NCBI RefSeq assembly: GCF_014207655.1
Contig: NZ_JACHHJ010000001.1
Span: 620,001 to 684,000 of the forward strand
Reading direction: 5' to 3'
Length of the DNA stretch: 64,000 nt
DNA from: Geomicrobium halophilum
GTDB lineage: Bacteria; Bacillota; Bacilli; Bacillales; Marinococcaceae
Made by a program: the position numbers and the translations under genes. Below, piece by piece: positions 10,175-19,624 of this stretch; the first letter of the stretch is position 1, and every line of letters starts with the position of its first letter. A model generated the notes under the pieces. That model was not told the DNA's origin and did not search any database. It saw only the letters and a program-made list of their open reading frames with translations.

Positions 10175-11422
10175 ATGAGTGTGATTAACACAATCCTGGA
10201 AGATATCCCCGTACCGAAAATGATTAAGGTTAAACAGAACTTTTATGCTCCGGAGGTTCAAAACATTGTTTCTGAGATGCATGTATCCATTCAGCAGGCG
10301 AATGTCCTGTCCAGAATATCTAAAGGCGATCGGGTAGCCATTGGAATAGGGAGCCGTGGACTTGCAGATCTCCATATTCTGACTCGAGAAATGGTCAATG
10401 CGGTTAAATCCGTTGGGGGAGAGCCATTTATTTTCCCTGCGATGGGAAGTCATGGAGGAGCAACCGCAAAGGGACAGCGAGAAGTGTTAGAAAACTTGGG
10501 TATTACCGAAGATTTTATTGGAGCGCCGATTAGTTGTAGTATGGAGGTTGTCGAAATAGGCAGATTACCTAATGGGTTAGCGGTCTACCTGGATAAAGAA
10601 GCCCATCAAGCAGATAAAATTATGTTTATTGCGAGAATTAAACCTCATACAGCATTTCGTGGTCCTTATGAAAGTGGGCTTGCAAAAATGATAACAATCG
10701 GGTTTGGTAAGCAAAAAGGAGCAGAATCTGCACATGCCCATAGCTTTAAATATATGGCCAAACATGTTCCTGATATGGCAAAAATGGTAATAGATAAGGC
10801 TCCTATAATATTTGGGCTAGGTACGATTGAAAATGCTTATGACCGCATAGCAAAGGTTGTGGCAATACCCGCGGAAAAAATATTAGAAGATGAACCAGAT
10901 TTATTGGAAGAAGCCAAATCTCTCATGCCACGTATTCTGTTTGATCCTATTGATGTACTCGTCATTGATGAGATTGGAAAAGACATTTCCGGAAGTGGGA
11001 TGGATCCAAATATTACAGGAAGATTTGCTACCCCATACGCAAGCGGTGGCCCGGAGGTTAATAGTATTGCAGTTTTAGACCTTACGAAAGAAACACAGGG
11101 AAATGCTAATGGAATTGGTAATGCAGATATAACTACTAGGAAATTGTTTGAAAAAATTGAATGGGAAAAAGGATTTGCAAATGCGCTGACGAGTACAGTT
11201 TCCAAAACCGTAAAGCTCCCAATGTTCCTAGACAGTGATAAATTAGCAGTGCAAGCAGCTATAAAAACCGCTGCACTTGAAGATTCAACGAAAATTCGTT
11301 TAATCTGGATAAAAAACACTCTTCAACTTAAAGAGATATGGATTTCAGAAGCACTTCTGGAAAATGCAAAGGAAAACAATGACATTGAAATATTGGGTGA
11401 ATCTGAGTATATGGCTTGGTGA
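10175..11422 (+). CDS. Divergent LarA homologue (DUF2088, possible nickel-pincer hydroxyacid racemase/epimerase)
   Basis: This protein of about 415 residues belongs to the LarA/DUF2088 superfamily but is far from the canonical lactate racemase. The candidate active-site residues are H93 (MGSHGGAT), H158 (RIKPHTA), K171 (SGLAKM) and H187 or H189 (SAHAHSF). Their spacing (65, 13, 16) is close to that of the canonical LarA elsewhere in this window (66, 10, 16), so use of the nickel-pincer nucleotide is plausible. The ATG at 10175 follows ACAGGTGAT; an upstream in-frame ATG lacks a ribosome site. It sits between an enolase-superfamily gene and a DapA-like aldolase, so a C2 epimerase of sugar acids is a reasonable guess, not a proof. 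Confidence 0.75.
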   Translation: MSVINTILEDIPVPKMIKVKQNFYAPEVQNIVSEMHVSIQQANVLSRISKGDRVAIGIGSRGLADLHILTREMVNAVKSVGGEPFIFPAMGSHGGATAKGQREVLENLGITEDFIGAPISCSMEVVEIGRLPNGLAVYLDKEAHQADKIMFIARIKPHTAFRGPYESGLAKMITIGFGKQKGAESAHAHSFKYMAKHVPDMAKMVIDKAPIIFGLGTIENAYDRIAKVVAIPAEKILEDEPDLLEEAKSLMPRILFDPIDVLVIDEIGKDISGSGMDPNITGRFATPYASGGPEVNSIAVLDLTKETQGNANGIGNADITTRKLFEKIEWEKGFANALTSTVSKTVKLPMFLDSDKLAVQAAIKTAALEDSTKIRLIWIKNTLQLKEIWISEALLENAKENNDIEILGESEYMAW

Positions 11423-11464
11423 TCAAAGAATAATTTTAAATATTGATAAGAGAGTGATGATATT

Positions 11465-12415
11465 ATGAATTATAAAGAAATAAGTAAGAAACTAGAAACA
11501 GTTTCTGCTATTAATATGTTGCCATTTGACGAACTAACAAAAGATATCAATTGGGAAGGCTTGAAGGAAAATATTCACTTTCTGCTTAATCATGGTGCAG
11601 AAGTAATAGTTCCGAATGGAAATACAGGTGAATTTTATGCTCTCACTCTCCAGGAGGCAAAAGCAGTCAACAAAAAGGTAGTAGAATTGGTAGATGGTCA
11701 AGCAACTGTGGTTTCAGGAATTGGTTATTCGGTAGATACAGCCATTGAGCTGGGGGAAGCGGCAGATAGGGATGGTGCAGACTGTGTTATGATTCATCAG
11801 CCTATCCACCCGTATATTACAAATAAAGGTGCAGTTATCTATTTTAAGAAAATAATTGAAAGCTTAAACCTCCCCTCTATTATATATTTTAAGGATCCAG
11901 ATTTAAGTGATGAGGTAATAAAGGAATTGGCCCCACTGGAAAAGCTTGTTGGGGTGAAATATGCCATAAATGATCTTCCGAGATTAACGAAGGTCATTCG
12001 TGATGTTCCAAAAGAACATAATATTGCTTGGATTTGCGGGACTGCAGAAAAATGGGCCCCTTTCTTTCATAATTCGGGTACAGTGGGATTCACATCAGGT
12101 CTTATTAATGTCCATCCTGAAAAGTGTTTTGAAATGCTTCACGCCCTGCGTAATGAAGATCATGCGAAAGTATGGGAAGTATGGGAAGAGATACTAGCGT
12201 TTGAAGATTTACGATCAAAGTATAATAATGGGAACAATGTAGTTGTAATTAAAGAAACAATGGAACAATTAGGTATGCTTGGTGGTGTTACCAGGGAGCC
12301 TGTTTCTCCATTAAATGAGATAGATAAACAAGAAGTTAGTCAGATCATCCATGAGTGGAAATCAACGATGCAGCCAGCTTCAATGAATCATTATCTATTA
12401 AATACCGTAGATTAG
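11465..12415 (+). CDS. Dihydrodipicolinate synthase-family aldolase/dehydratase
   Basis: This 316-residue protein is a DapA-superfamily TIM barrel that forms a Schiff base with a 2-keto acid. Lys165 in LVGVKYAIND is the expected Schiff-base residue, NGNTGEFYAL at 51-60 replaces the GTTGE binding loop, and Tyr141 in IIYFKDPDLSD is the catalytic tyrosine position. The family includes 5-keto-4-deoxyglucarate dehydratase and 2-keto-3-deoxy acid aldolases. It starts 42 bases after the LarA homologue and is probably co-transcribed with it. It may take over the step lost with the broken keto-deoxyglucarate dehydratase near base 5,000, but that is inference. Confidence 0.85.
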   Translation: MNYKEISKKLETVSAINMLPFDELTKDINWEGLKENIHFLLNHGAEVIVPNGNTGEFYALTLQEAKAVNKKVVELVDGQATVVSGIGYSVDTAIELGEAADRDGADCVMIHQPIHPYITNKGAVIYFKKIIESLNLPSIIYFKDPDLSDEVIKELAPLEKLVGVKYAINDLPRLTKVIRDVPKEHNIAWICGTAEKWAPFFHNSGTVGFTSGLINVHPEKCFEMLHALRNEDHAKVWEVWEEILAFEDLRSKYNNGNNVVVIKETMEQLGMLGGVTREPVSPLNEIDKQEVSQIIHEWKSTMQPASMNHYLLNTVD

Positions 12416-12570
12416 TACCATTTCATTGAAACCTAATAAGATCCTTGGTTAATGTAGAAACCTTTATCACTTTAGGGGTTTGCTAATATGAAAAATTTAA
12501 TTCGTTTTACGGGTATTAACTGGTCTACGTAGTGTTGCATGTTCTCACTTCTTTCTTGGAAAAGAATTGA

Positions 12571-13563
12571 ATGTTGAACTTAATGAGTGTTAGCGGATTG
12601 GCAGCTTTACTACTTGCTCTGCCCCACTTAAAACCAAGATATGGACCGGTACCTTATTTTCTAACAATCGCCTCGCTGGTCATTGGCTATTTTTCCTTGG
12701 AAAATGAGTTATGGGCACAAATATGGGATGGGGTTAGAGAGATGAGCAGCATCATTTTGCTGCTCATTATTGTTCCTCTTATTAGTTGGGTGCTGCGCGA
12801 AGAAAACTATATTGAAGCGTTAATCATTCTGCGAAAAATCTATTTAATACAAGTAAGCGTTTCTATGCCGGTCTAATGTTTATTACTCAATTCGTGGCCT
12901 ACTTCCTCTTGTTTGGCGCGATTCCAATGTTGTTTCAATCTTTGCAGGTCTTACTTGGTGACAAAAAGGGAGAAGACTGGGAGTATTTCAAAGGCACAGC
13001 CCTATTACGCGGCTTTGGTTTGAGTACAATTTGGTCGACGATCTATTATATAGTGAAAAAAGAAATCCCTTCGTTTAATCGGTCAAACTAGTGAATACTT
13101 GCGAAAAGGAATGATTAATAAATCTCAAGAACTAGGTAATTATGCTCTCAGCGGGAATGCTGATTAACATTGTCCATACGACCGGGGTGGGAATGTGGGC
13201 CGTGGACACTATATTAGCAATATCTGCGTCTACATTTATCCATATGTTTTGGATTTTTCCTTTTCTTGTAATTTTTTTAGGTTTTATAGGACTTGGCCAT
13301 TGACAGTAATGGTCTTAGTCGGAGGAATATTGCAAGGCGCCCAATTGCCATGTCCACCCGAGTTAATTGTCCTATGTCTTACTGTGGGGAGTGCGATTAC
13401 TGTCTTCTTGTCCCCGTTCATTTTACCGATCATCGTATTAGGTCAATCAAATGGATTGAGCATGTGGAAAAACGGTTTTAACATCGGATATTCGATTGCT
13501 TTTTATATAGTCGTTCAGGTTTATCTAATGATTATGGTTAGAAGTCGCAGTATAATAAAATAA
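12571..13563 (+). pseudogene. Broken polytopic membrane protein, probable transporter
   Basis: Three hydrophobic pieces in different frames follow one another: MLNLMSVSGLAALLLALPHLKP through LIISWVLREE-like sequence, then RFYAGLMFITQFVAYFLLFGAIP, then GLSTIWSTIYYIVKKEIPSF, and finally TWPLTVMVLVGGILQGAQ to the end. Together they would give about 330 residues with eight or more membrane segments. I do not recognise the family with confidence. The order of fragments and the several internal frame changes show a decayed gene rather than small proteins. The 150 bases before it (12416-12570) hold no other gene that I can support. It ends one base before the shared hairpin terminator. Confidence 0.65.
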
Positions 13564-13587
13564 CCGGTGGAGCTACATGTCCACCGG
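13564..13587. terminator. Bidirectional hairpin terminator between converging genes
   Basis: A perfect 8-base stem CCGGTGGA / TCCACCGG with an 8-base loop lies between the broken + strand membrane gene and the - strand alcohol dehydrogenase. Read on the - strand it is followed by a T-rich tract (TTATTTTATTATA), so it most clearly ends the - strand operon. Confidence 0.8.
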
Positions 13588-13602
13588 CATATTCTCTTTA
13601 GC

Positions 13603-14796
13603 TTAGTAAGCTTTTTGAAGTAGTTCCACTAAATTTTCTTTTCTAGGTGTCTTTGGATTATTGCGAGCCAAGCGTTCAATGTGAACAGTTTTGCTCGCGA
13701 TTTCTTCTAAATCTTCTTCCTTAATTCCAAGACTTGAAAGTTTTGTTGGAAGATTAATATCTTGTAAAAGCTCTTCAACAGCGTCTGCTGCAGCGTATAT
13801 TGCTTCAGGTTTTTCATTATGCGGGGAGAAGATCTGAGTAATTTTCGCCATTTTATCTCGGGAGACTGAATAGTTATAGCGCATGACATAGGGTAATAGA
13901 AGTCCTGTAATCTCTCCATGTGGAGATTTAACTTTACCCCCTATGGGATAGGCAAGCGCATGAGCCAAGGCATTACCGGCATTCGAAAAGGCCATACCCG
14001 CGAGAAGACTTCCCGCAAGCATATTTTCGAGAGCTTTTAGGTTGTTGCCTTGGTGAACGGCCAAAACAAGGTTCTCACGAATAAGTTCAATAGCTTTTAA
14101 TGCCAAAGCATCTGTTATTGGAAAAGAGCCTTGGAATAGTATATCTCCCGAGGCATTTATATGTTTATATTCCAGGGCTGTATATGATTCAATGGCATGT
14201 GATAAAGCGTCAATGCCTGCACATGCTGTAACATAAGGAGGTAATCCTATTGTCAATTCCGGATCAAGTAAAGCAACTGCTGGACGTAAATAATTATCAG
14301 AAATCCCTACTTTCAAGTTATTTTCTGTATCATTAACTACAGCAACTGAAGTGACTTCAGAGCCCGTTCCGGCAGTGGTAGGTATCGCTATTAACGGAGT
14401 AATGGGGCCCGGTACATTTCCTTCTTCAAAGTAATCTCTTGGATGGCCTCCATACTCAATCAATAAAGCAACTACTTTTGCTAAATCTATACTGCTGCCT
14501 CCACCAAGGCCGATAATAACATCCGGATTAAGTTCATTCTTTGAAAAGCTGTACGCCTCCAAAACGCTGGAAATAGGAGGTTCAGGAGTTGCTTGATCAT
14601 ATATCACAAATTGATAGTCATGGAATTTTAGATGCTTCAACAATTTCTCCAAAATCCCTGCTTGAACAATGCCCTGATCTGTGATTATAAACACATTTTT
14701 TGCATTATAACGTTTTAGGAGCTTATCTATTTTTTGTATGGAACCATTCCCGAAAATTATATTTCTTGTAGAAAAATATTCCCAAACATTTCTCAT
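13603..14796 (-). CDS. Iron-containing alcohol dehydrogenase
   Basis: This 397-residue protein is a group III (Fe-dependent) alcohol dehydrogenase that interconverts an alcohol and an aldehyde or ketone with NAD(P). The nucleotide loop is GLGGGSSIDLAK at 97-108. The iron ligands are D196 and H200 (GIDALSHAIESY), H279 (NALAHALAYP) and H293 (KSPHGE). It is the last gene of the - strand cluster and follows an aldehyde dehydrogenase by 29 bases, so the pair could carry an alcohol to an acid or the reverse. The substrate is unknown; lactaldehyde, butanol and hydroxy-acid semialdehyde types are all in this family. Confidence 0.9.
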   Translation of the reverse strand: MRNVWEYFSTRNIIFGNGSIQKIDKLLKRYNAKNVFIITDQGIVQAGILEKLLKHLKFHDYQFVIYDQATPEPPISSVLEAYSFSKNELNPDVIIGLGGGSSIDLAKVVALLIEYGGHPRDYFEEGNVPGPITPLIAIPTTAGTGSEVTSVAVVNDTENNLKVGISDNYLRPAVALLDPELTIGLPPYVTACAGIDALSHAIESYTALEYKHINASGDILFQGSFPITDALALKAIELIRENLVLAVHQGNNLKALENMLAGSLLAGMAFSNAGNALAHALAYPIGGKVKSPHGEITGLLLPYVMRYNYSVSRDKMAKITQIFSPHNEKPEAIYAAADAVEELLQDINLPTKLSSLGIKEEDLEEIASKTVHIERLARNNPKTPRKENLVELLQKAY

Positions 14797-14825
14797 ACTG
14801 TCATAGATCCTTTCCTTTTTATAAT

Positions 14826-16262
14826 CTATAAGTGCATCGTAATTACCTTTTCATTCGTCATTTCTTCAATAGCGCTGCGTGGGCCTTCTTTTCCAATACC
14901 GCTGTCTTTTATTCCTCCGTAGGGGAGAATATCTGCACGGAAAGTAGAAACATCATTAATATTTACTCCGCCAAACTCCAATTTTTGGGCCGCTTTCATC
15001 GCAATGTGAAAATTAGAAGTAAACAGACCTGCTTGCAATCCAAATCTCGAATCGTTCACTCTTTTGAATACTTCATCAATCTCATCATACGGGACGATAC
15101 TAATCACTGGTGCAAATACTTCTTCACACATGACTTTCATATTTTCTGTTACATTGGTTAAAATGGTGGGATAAAACAGAGCCCCTTCTCTTTGACCGCC
15201 AGTTGCTATATGAGCTCCTTCTTCTAAAGCTTCCTTGACCCAATTTTCTGCTCTTTCGGCTTCATCAATACTAATCATTGGTCCTATATTTGTCGTTTCT
15301 AACTCTGGATTTCCGACAGTGAATGATTCAGCAAGTTTTGTTGCCTCTTCAATGACTTCATGATATATAGAACGATGAACATAAATACGCTGCACAGAAA
15401 TACATGCTTGACCAGAATTTGAATAACCTCTTGATATAACTAATTGTACTGCTCTCTTTAAATCCAGAGTGTCATGATGAATAATGTTTGGAGAATTACT
15501 ACCTAATTCAAGAGTTACTTTTCTTATCCCGGAATTGTTTTTAATCTCTCTTCCAACATTCGGGCTCCCTGTAAAAGTAAACATTGCAATTCTCTTATCT
15601 TTTAAAAGCATAGGGCCTGTTTCTTTTCCAAACCCATTTACTACATTGATGTACCCGCTTGGCAAACCGGCTTTTAACATTATTTCAGCTATTTTAATAG
15701 CGGTAACCGGTGTTCTTTCAGCGGGTTTTAAGACAATTGTATTTCCAGCGGCAATCGCCGGAGCAACTTTATGAGCCGTTAAGTTAAATGGGAAATTAAA
15801 TGGCGTAATTGCACAAATTACTCCAACCGGAACGCGAATGGAAAAGGCCATTTTTTCATCGTTTCCAGGTTGTCCATGAATGGGCAATCCTTGTCCGGAT
15901 ATTTGCTTTGCTTCTTCTGCTGAAGCTATAAAGGTTTGAATGCCACGATCTACTTCAGCTTTTGCATCATTGATAGTTTTTCCCGCTTCTCGGCAAATTA
16001 TCATCGCTATTTCATCTTTTCGTTCTTTAAACAGCTCTGCGGATCTTATGAGAATATGGTGACGATCAGTAGCTGTAAGCTTTACATTTTGGAAGGTATC
16101 ATATGCACTCGTTACTGCTTTATCAATAAGTTGTTTGTTAGCTTTAGCAACATGGGCGAACGGTTCATGGGTATATTTATTTTCAACTAAAAAGGTTTCT
16201 TCGCTTTTAATCCATTCACCGTTGACCAGATTTCCTTGTTTGTTCGACGTTTGTATAGTCAT
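14826..16262 (-). CDS. NAD(P)-dependent aldehyde dehydrogenase
   Basis: This 478-residue enzyme has the complete aldehyde dehydrogenase signature: the ITPFNFPFNLTAHKVAPA cofactor segment near 152, Glu252 in LELGSNSPN and the nucleophile Cys287 in NSGQACISVQR. The SNSGQACISVQRIY form resembles the lactaldehyde, glycolaldehyde and phosphonoacetaldehyde dehydrogenase branch. The ATG follows AAGGAGGAA. It lies in the GntR-headed - strand cluster, upstream of the iron alcohol dehydrogenase. It probably oxidises the aldehyde released in the pathway; which one cannot be read from the sequence. Confidence 0.9.
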   Translation of the reverse strand: MTIQTSNKQGNLVNGEWIKSEETFLVENKYTHEPFAHVAKANKQLIDKAVTSAYDTFQNVKLTATDRHHILIRSAELFKERKDEIAMIICREAGKTINDAKAEVDRGIQTFIASAEEAKQISGQGLPIHGQPGNDEKMAFSIRVPVGVICAITPFNFPFNLTAHKVAPAIAAGNTIVLKPAERTPVTAIKIAEIMLKAGLPSGYINVVNGFGKETGPMLLKDKRIAMFTFTGSPNVGREIKNNSGIRKVTLELGSNSPNIIHHDTLDLKRAVQLVISRGYSNSGQACISVQRIYVHRSIYHEVIEEATKLAESFTVGNPELETTNIGPMISIDEAERAENWVKEALEEGAHIATGGQREGALFYPTILTNVTENMKVMCEEVFAPVISIVPYDEIDEVFKRVNDSRFGLQAGLFTSNFHIAMKAAQKLEFGGVNINDVSTFRADILPYGGIKDSGIGKEGPRSAIEEMTNEKVITMHL

Positions 16263-16297
16263 TGCATGTTCCTCCTTATCAACCTTTCATCACACAG

Positions 16298-17298
16298 TCA
16301 TGAACTCAGAAAATCATAAACAGAAGATGGGATCGGGATACCTTCTTTAAATCTTTTTTCAGCTAGATTTTGTTCGGGTTTACCATGCACGAAAACATTC
16401 GCAAATCCTTCAGCGGGTGTCGATGAATGTAGTTCGTCAATCATTTGATCAACTTGTTTATAAAACATACTTTGTGGGGTAAACAATCCAGGGTCTATGA
16501 CAAAAATAAAATGTCCAAGCTCTCGAAATTGTCATACATAGGAGTGATATGGGGCCTAAAATTTGAACCTGTTAAAATACCAGAGAAGATGTCCACCATC
16601 ATGCCAAGGCCATATCCTTTTGGACCTCCAAACGGGAGCATTGCTGCAACTTCATTCGGATCTGTAACCGGAATTTTATGATCGTTTACACCCCAATCAC
16701 TGGGGATTTGTTCCCCGATTCTCTTGCTTTTAACACTTTGCCAAACGCTGCGTTACTTGTGGCCATATCAAGTATAATTGGTTTATGTTGTAGCGTCGGC
16801 ACCCCAAAGGCGATCGGATTAGTGCCAAAAAATGATTCTGCTCCGCAAAAAGGTACAATATATTTATCGGTGTGAGTCATCATCATGGTAATTAAACCTT
16901 TTTCGGCAGCTCGCTGAACAAAATAGGAAAGAGCGCCACAGTGACTACTGTTTCTAACTCCGACTATACTGCTGCCATACTCTTTAGCATTTTCAATGGC
17001 TATGTGTCCATAGTCTCGCTTGCAATCACATGACCTAAACCATAATCGCCATCAAAAAGAAGTGTATGATGATTCTTTTTTTGAGTAGAAAAACTTGGGT
17101 CGGTTTTAATTCCTCCTGCGTGTATTCGCTTACAATAATGTTCTGTTCGTAGTGATCCGTGTGAGCTGACTCCGCGCAAGTCAGCATGCACAAGGATTTC
17201 TGCAGTTATTTCAGCATGTGATTGCTGAACCCCCTCCCTTGATAATCGATGTGAAACTAGTTGTTGTAATTCTTTGTGATGATAAATTTATTTTTCAT
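16298..17298 (-). pseudogene. Broken Ldh2/malate-type 2-hydroxyacid dehydrogenase
   Basis: On the - strand an ATG after GTAGGAGGGTAG opens a frame that stops within a dozen codons. The rest of an Ldh2-family (malate, ureidoglycolate or sulfolactate dehydrogenase) protein follows in other frames: LVSHRLSREGVQQSHAEI, HADLRGVSSHGSLRTEHY with its catalytic SHG motif, FFGTNPIAFGVP, ILDMATSNAAFGKV, and a C-terminal piece EGFANVFVHGKPE. At least three frame changes are needed. The intact enzyme would oxidise a 2-hydroxy acid with NAD. Loss of this step suggests that the cluster is decaying or works with another dehydrogenase. Confidence 0.85.
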
Positions 17299-17327
17299 AC
17301 TACCCTCCTACAATACATGCTAAACAT

Positions 17328-18272
17328 TTATTCAACTATTTCAGTATAATCTTCTATATCCTCTGCCAACTCTTCTTCATATTCATCAGCACCTAACCAA
17401 CCTTCCCGATACGTCAAGTATTGGTCTTCTGCATGCTGTTGGTATTCTTCGGTCTGGTATACCTCAGATAAAGCGTCTTCAAGTACGGATACAATTTCAT
17501 CAGGGGTATCTGTAGGTACAACCATACCTCTCTCGATACCATTTGTGACGTCAATATCGTTCTCGACAGTAGTAGGAACATCTTCAAAATCGTCCAGCCT
17601 TTCTTCATTCAACACAATAAGGGGGTGGAGTTCTTCTGATTCGAGATAATCGACAACAGGCCCGATTTCTTCAAAAATTGCATCTATATGCCCCCCTAAT
17701 GCGGCCGCATGCATATCTCCCGCTCCTTCAAAAGCCACATAATTAATGTCGAGGCCTGTCTCTTCAGCCAATATTTCAACAATGACTTCGTCATTGCCAC
17801 CTGCTCCTGTGCCTCCAACCTCAATACCAACGTTTTCAGCAGCTTCCACAAACTCATCATAATCTTCATATACTTCGGGATTAGCCATAATGGTTCCGAC
17901 ATCGTGTTGCATCCTAGCCAAAGGTCGCAAGCCATCTAACCCTTCAGCATAATTCCCGTTTGCAGTTGTGATGGCGAATGCAGATATAGCGGCCATTGTA
18001 TATCCATCACCAGGTCGGTTGGCTGCTTCGCTTTTACCCGTCGCTCCACCAGCACCCTCCATATTAACGACATTAATATTCACGCCTAACTCATGTTCCA
18101 GTAAATCGGATACCGTTCTTGCGTAAACGTCTGTTCCACCACCGGGACCATGTCCAACGATCATTTCGATATCTCTTGTTGGATAATCCTCTGCACTTTC
18201 AGAACTTTCTGCGGAACAACCGGCCAATAGTGTTAAGAATCCGACAGTGGTAAACAATAATTTTGTTCTCAA
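17328..18272 (-). CDS. Orphan TctC-type binding lipoprotein
   Basis: This 314-residue lipoprotein has a signal peptide with lipobox LLAGC (Cys19), then a mature TctC/Bug-type domain starting DYPTRDIEMIVGHGPGGGTD. The start codon is TTG, placed nine bases after AAAGGAGG. No tctA or tctB lies in this - strand cluster; the only membrane pair in the window is at 811-2844, which has its own binding protein. It may share that TctBA pair or a pair elsewhere. A perfect CcpA site lies just upstream, so synthesis is likely repressed when preferred sugars are present. Confidence 0.88.
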   Translation of the reverse strand: MRTKLLFTTVGFLTLLAGCSAESSESAEDYPTRDIEMIVGHGPGGGTDVYARTVSDLLEHELGVNINVVNMEGAGGATGKSEAANRPGDGYTMAAISAFAITTANGNYAEGLDGLRPLARMQHDVGTIMANPEVYEDYDEFVEAAENVGIEVGGTGAGGNDEVIVEILAEETGLDINYVAFEGAGDMHAAALGGHIDAIFEEIGPVVDYLESEELHPLIVLNEERLDDFEDVPTTVENDIDVTNGIERGMVVPTDTPDEIVSVLEDALSEVYQTEEYQQHAEDQYLTYREGWLGADEYEEELAEDIEDYTEIVE

Positions 18273-18299
18273 AATAAGTCCTCCTTTATTCCTTCTTCA

Positions 18300-18313
18300 T
18301 GAAAACGTTTACT
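18300..18313. promoter_or_regulatory. CcpA operator (cre), perfect consensus
   Basis: TGAAAACGTTTACT fits the Bacillus cre consensus TGWAARCGYTWNCW at all fourteen positions. It lies 27 bases before the TTG of the orphan tctC and after the end of the gamma carbonic anhydrase gene. This predicts carbon catabolite control of the downstream half of the cluster and perhaps a separate promoter there. Confidence 0.7.
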
Positions 18314-18361
18314 ATTGTTTTTATAGAATCTACACCAGCTTCAATATTCTCTTTTAATTGA

Positions 18362-18778
18362 CTAGATACCGATTTTTAACTCTTTTGCAAGAACACCTGC
18401 AGCAATCGTCTCTTTCGCTATGATTTTATTTTCACCTACAACAGCTCCTTTTTTGATATGCGCGCCGTTGAGTACTACAGCTCCCATTCCAATCATTTTA
18501 CCTTCTTCAATTGTGCAGCCATGAATAACGGTACGATGTCCAATGGTAACATTCTCGCCAATAACAAGAGGGTATCCGGGGTCAACATGAAGAATACTCC
18601 CTTCTTGTATATTTGTTCCTGTACCTACCTTGATTGGCTCATTATCTCCTCTTAATACAGAAGTGAACCATACAGAGGTATTTTTATGGAGTTCTACTTG
18701 ACCGATAATATAAGCCCCAGGGGCTATATACGTTGTAGGATCGATTGAAGGTTCATGTTTGCCTAGATTGTAAATCAT
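18362..18778 (-). CDS. Gamma carbonic anhydrase-like hexapeptide protein (CaiE/PaaY type), short C-terminus
   Basis: This 138-residue left-handed beta-helix protein has the three zinc histidines of the gamma carbonic anhydrase group at H64 (ILHVD), H81 and H86 (GHRTVIHGC), plus the opening RGDNEPI and NIQEGS motifs. Family members usually have about 165-175 residues and end in a GSPAKVVR-type helix; here the protein ends soon after KETIAAGVLAKELKIGI. A C-terminal truncation or deletion is likely. It follows the enoyl-CoA hydratase and CoA transferase genes in the same order as in carnitine or phenylacetate clusters, where CaiE/PaaY relatives act as accessory thioesterases or cofactor proteins. 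Confidence 0.8.
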   Translation of the reverse strand: MIYNLGKHEPSIDPTTYIAPGAYIIGQVELHKNTSVWFTSVLRGDNEPIKVGTGTNIQEGSILHVDPGYPLVIGENVTIGHRTVIHGCTIEEGKMIGMGAVVLNGAHIKKGAVVGENKIIAKETIAAGVLAKELKIGI

Positions 18779-18802
18779 CTTTAACCATCCTTATTACAGC
18801 CG

Positions 18803-19600
18803 TTATGAGTATTTGAAATTCGCTTTTCGCTTATCAAGAAAAGCATTCACACCTTCTTGATAGTCTTCTGATACAAAAGAATCGAGAATAAGTCGAGCAG
18901 TTTCATCTGAATCTTCTGTAGCTCCTTCTAAAACCTCATTGACAATACGTTTAGAACCTCGTACAGCGAATTGGGCATTATCACAAATAGTACGAGCATA
19001 AGATTTCGTTTCTTCTTGAATGTTTTCACTACTGAAAATCCGATCAATGAGGCCGATATTGATAGCTTCTTCGGCATTTAATAAACGACCCGTATATAAA
19101 ATATCTTTAGCTTTAGCTGGTCCAACAAGATCAACAACATTCTTTGTCCCCGGTGTGTTATAGACGAGCCCTAAACGAGCGGGTGTAATACCAAATTTTC
19201 CTTTTTCATCACTAAAGCGGAAGTCGCAAGCAACGGCAATTTCACACCCACCACCAACGCAAAACCCTTGAATCATGGCAATCGTAGGCTTGGAAGCATT
19301 CATAATGGCTTTTTCGGCAATCATAGTTTGTTCATTATAATGAGCCGCACTCTCTGCTGTATAGCGGTGTGTCTTAAACTCACTAATATCTGCTCCTGCC
19401 GAGAAAGCCTTTTCATCAATGCTTTGAAATATAATCACTTTTACATTCGGGTTGCTGTCACATTCATTGATGATTTCAGGGATTTCTTTCCATATTTCAT
19501 AGGTGAGAGCATTTCTTTTTTGGGGACGATTAAAATAAATAGTGGCAATCTCGTTGTTAACCTCGTAATAAATATCTTTTTTGGTTTTAGTTTCTTCCAT
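18803..19600 (-). CDS. Enoyl-CoA hydratase/isomerase family protein
   Basis: This crotonase-fold enzyme is about 265 residues. The oxyanion-hole elements are SAGADISEF near residue 65 and GFCVGGGCEIAVACDFRFS near 105, and Glu in GGGCE is a typical active-site position. NTPGTKNVVDLVGPAKAKDILYTGRLL follows. I place the start at the ATG preceded by AAGGAGTGAAATATCC; an upstream in-frame start seven codons earlier has no ribosome site. It lies 24 bases before the 3' end of the CaiB-like gene's neighbour and is surely co-transcribed. With the CoA transferase it probably hydrates or isomerises an unsaturated acyl-CoA; the acid is unknown. Confidence 0.88.
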   Translation of the reverse strand: MEETKTKKDIYYEVNNEIATIYFNRPQKRNALTYEIWKEIPEIINECDSNPNVKVIIFQSIDEKAFSAGADISEFKTHRYTAESAAHYNEQTMIAEKAIMNASKPTIAMIQGFCVGGGCEIAVACDFRFSDEKGKFGITPARLGLVYNTPGTKNVVDLVGPAKAKDILYTGRLLNAEEAINIGLIDRIFSSENIQEETKSYARTICDNAQFAVRGSKRIVNEVLEGATEDSDETARLILDSFVSEDYQEGVNAFLDKRKANFKYS

Positions 19601-19624
19601 GGATATTTCACTCCTTAGCACATT

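Noticed and set aside
10837-11319. 160-codon - strand frame inside the divergent LarA gene
   Set aside because: Low-complexity shadow of the + strand gene without start signals.
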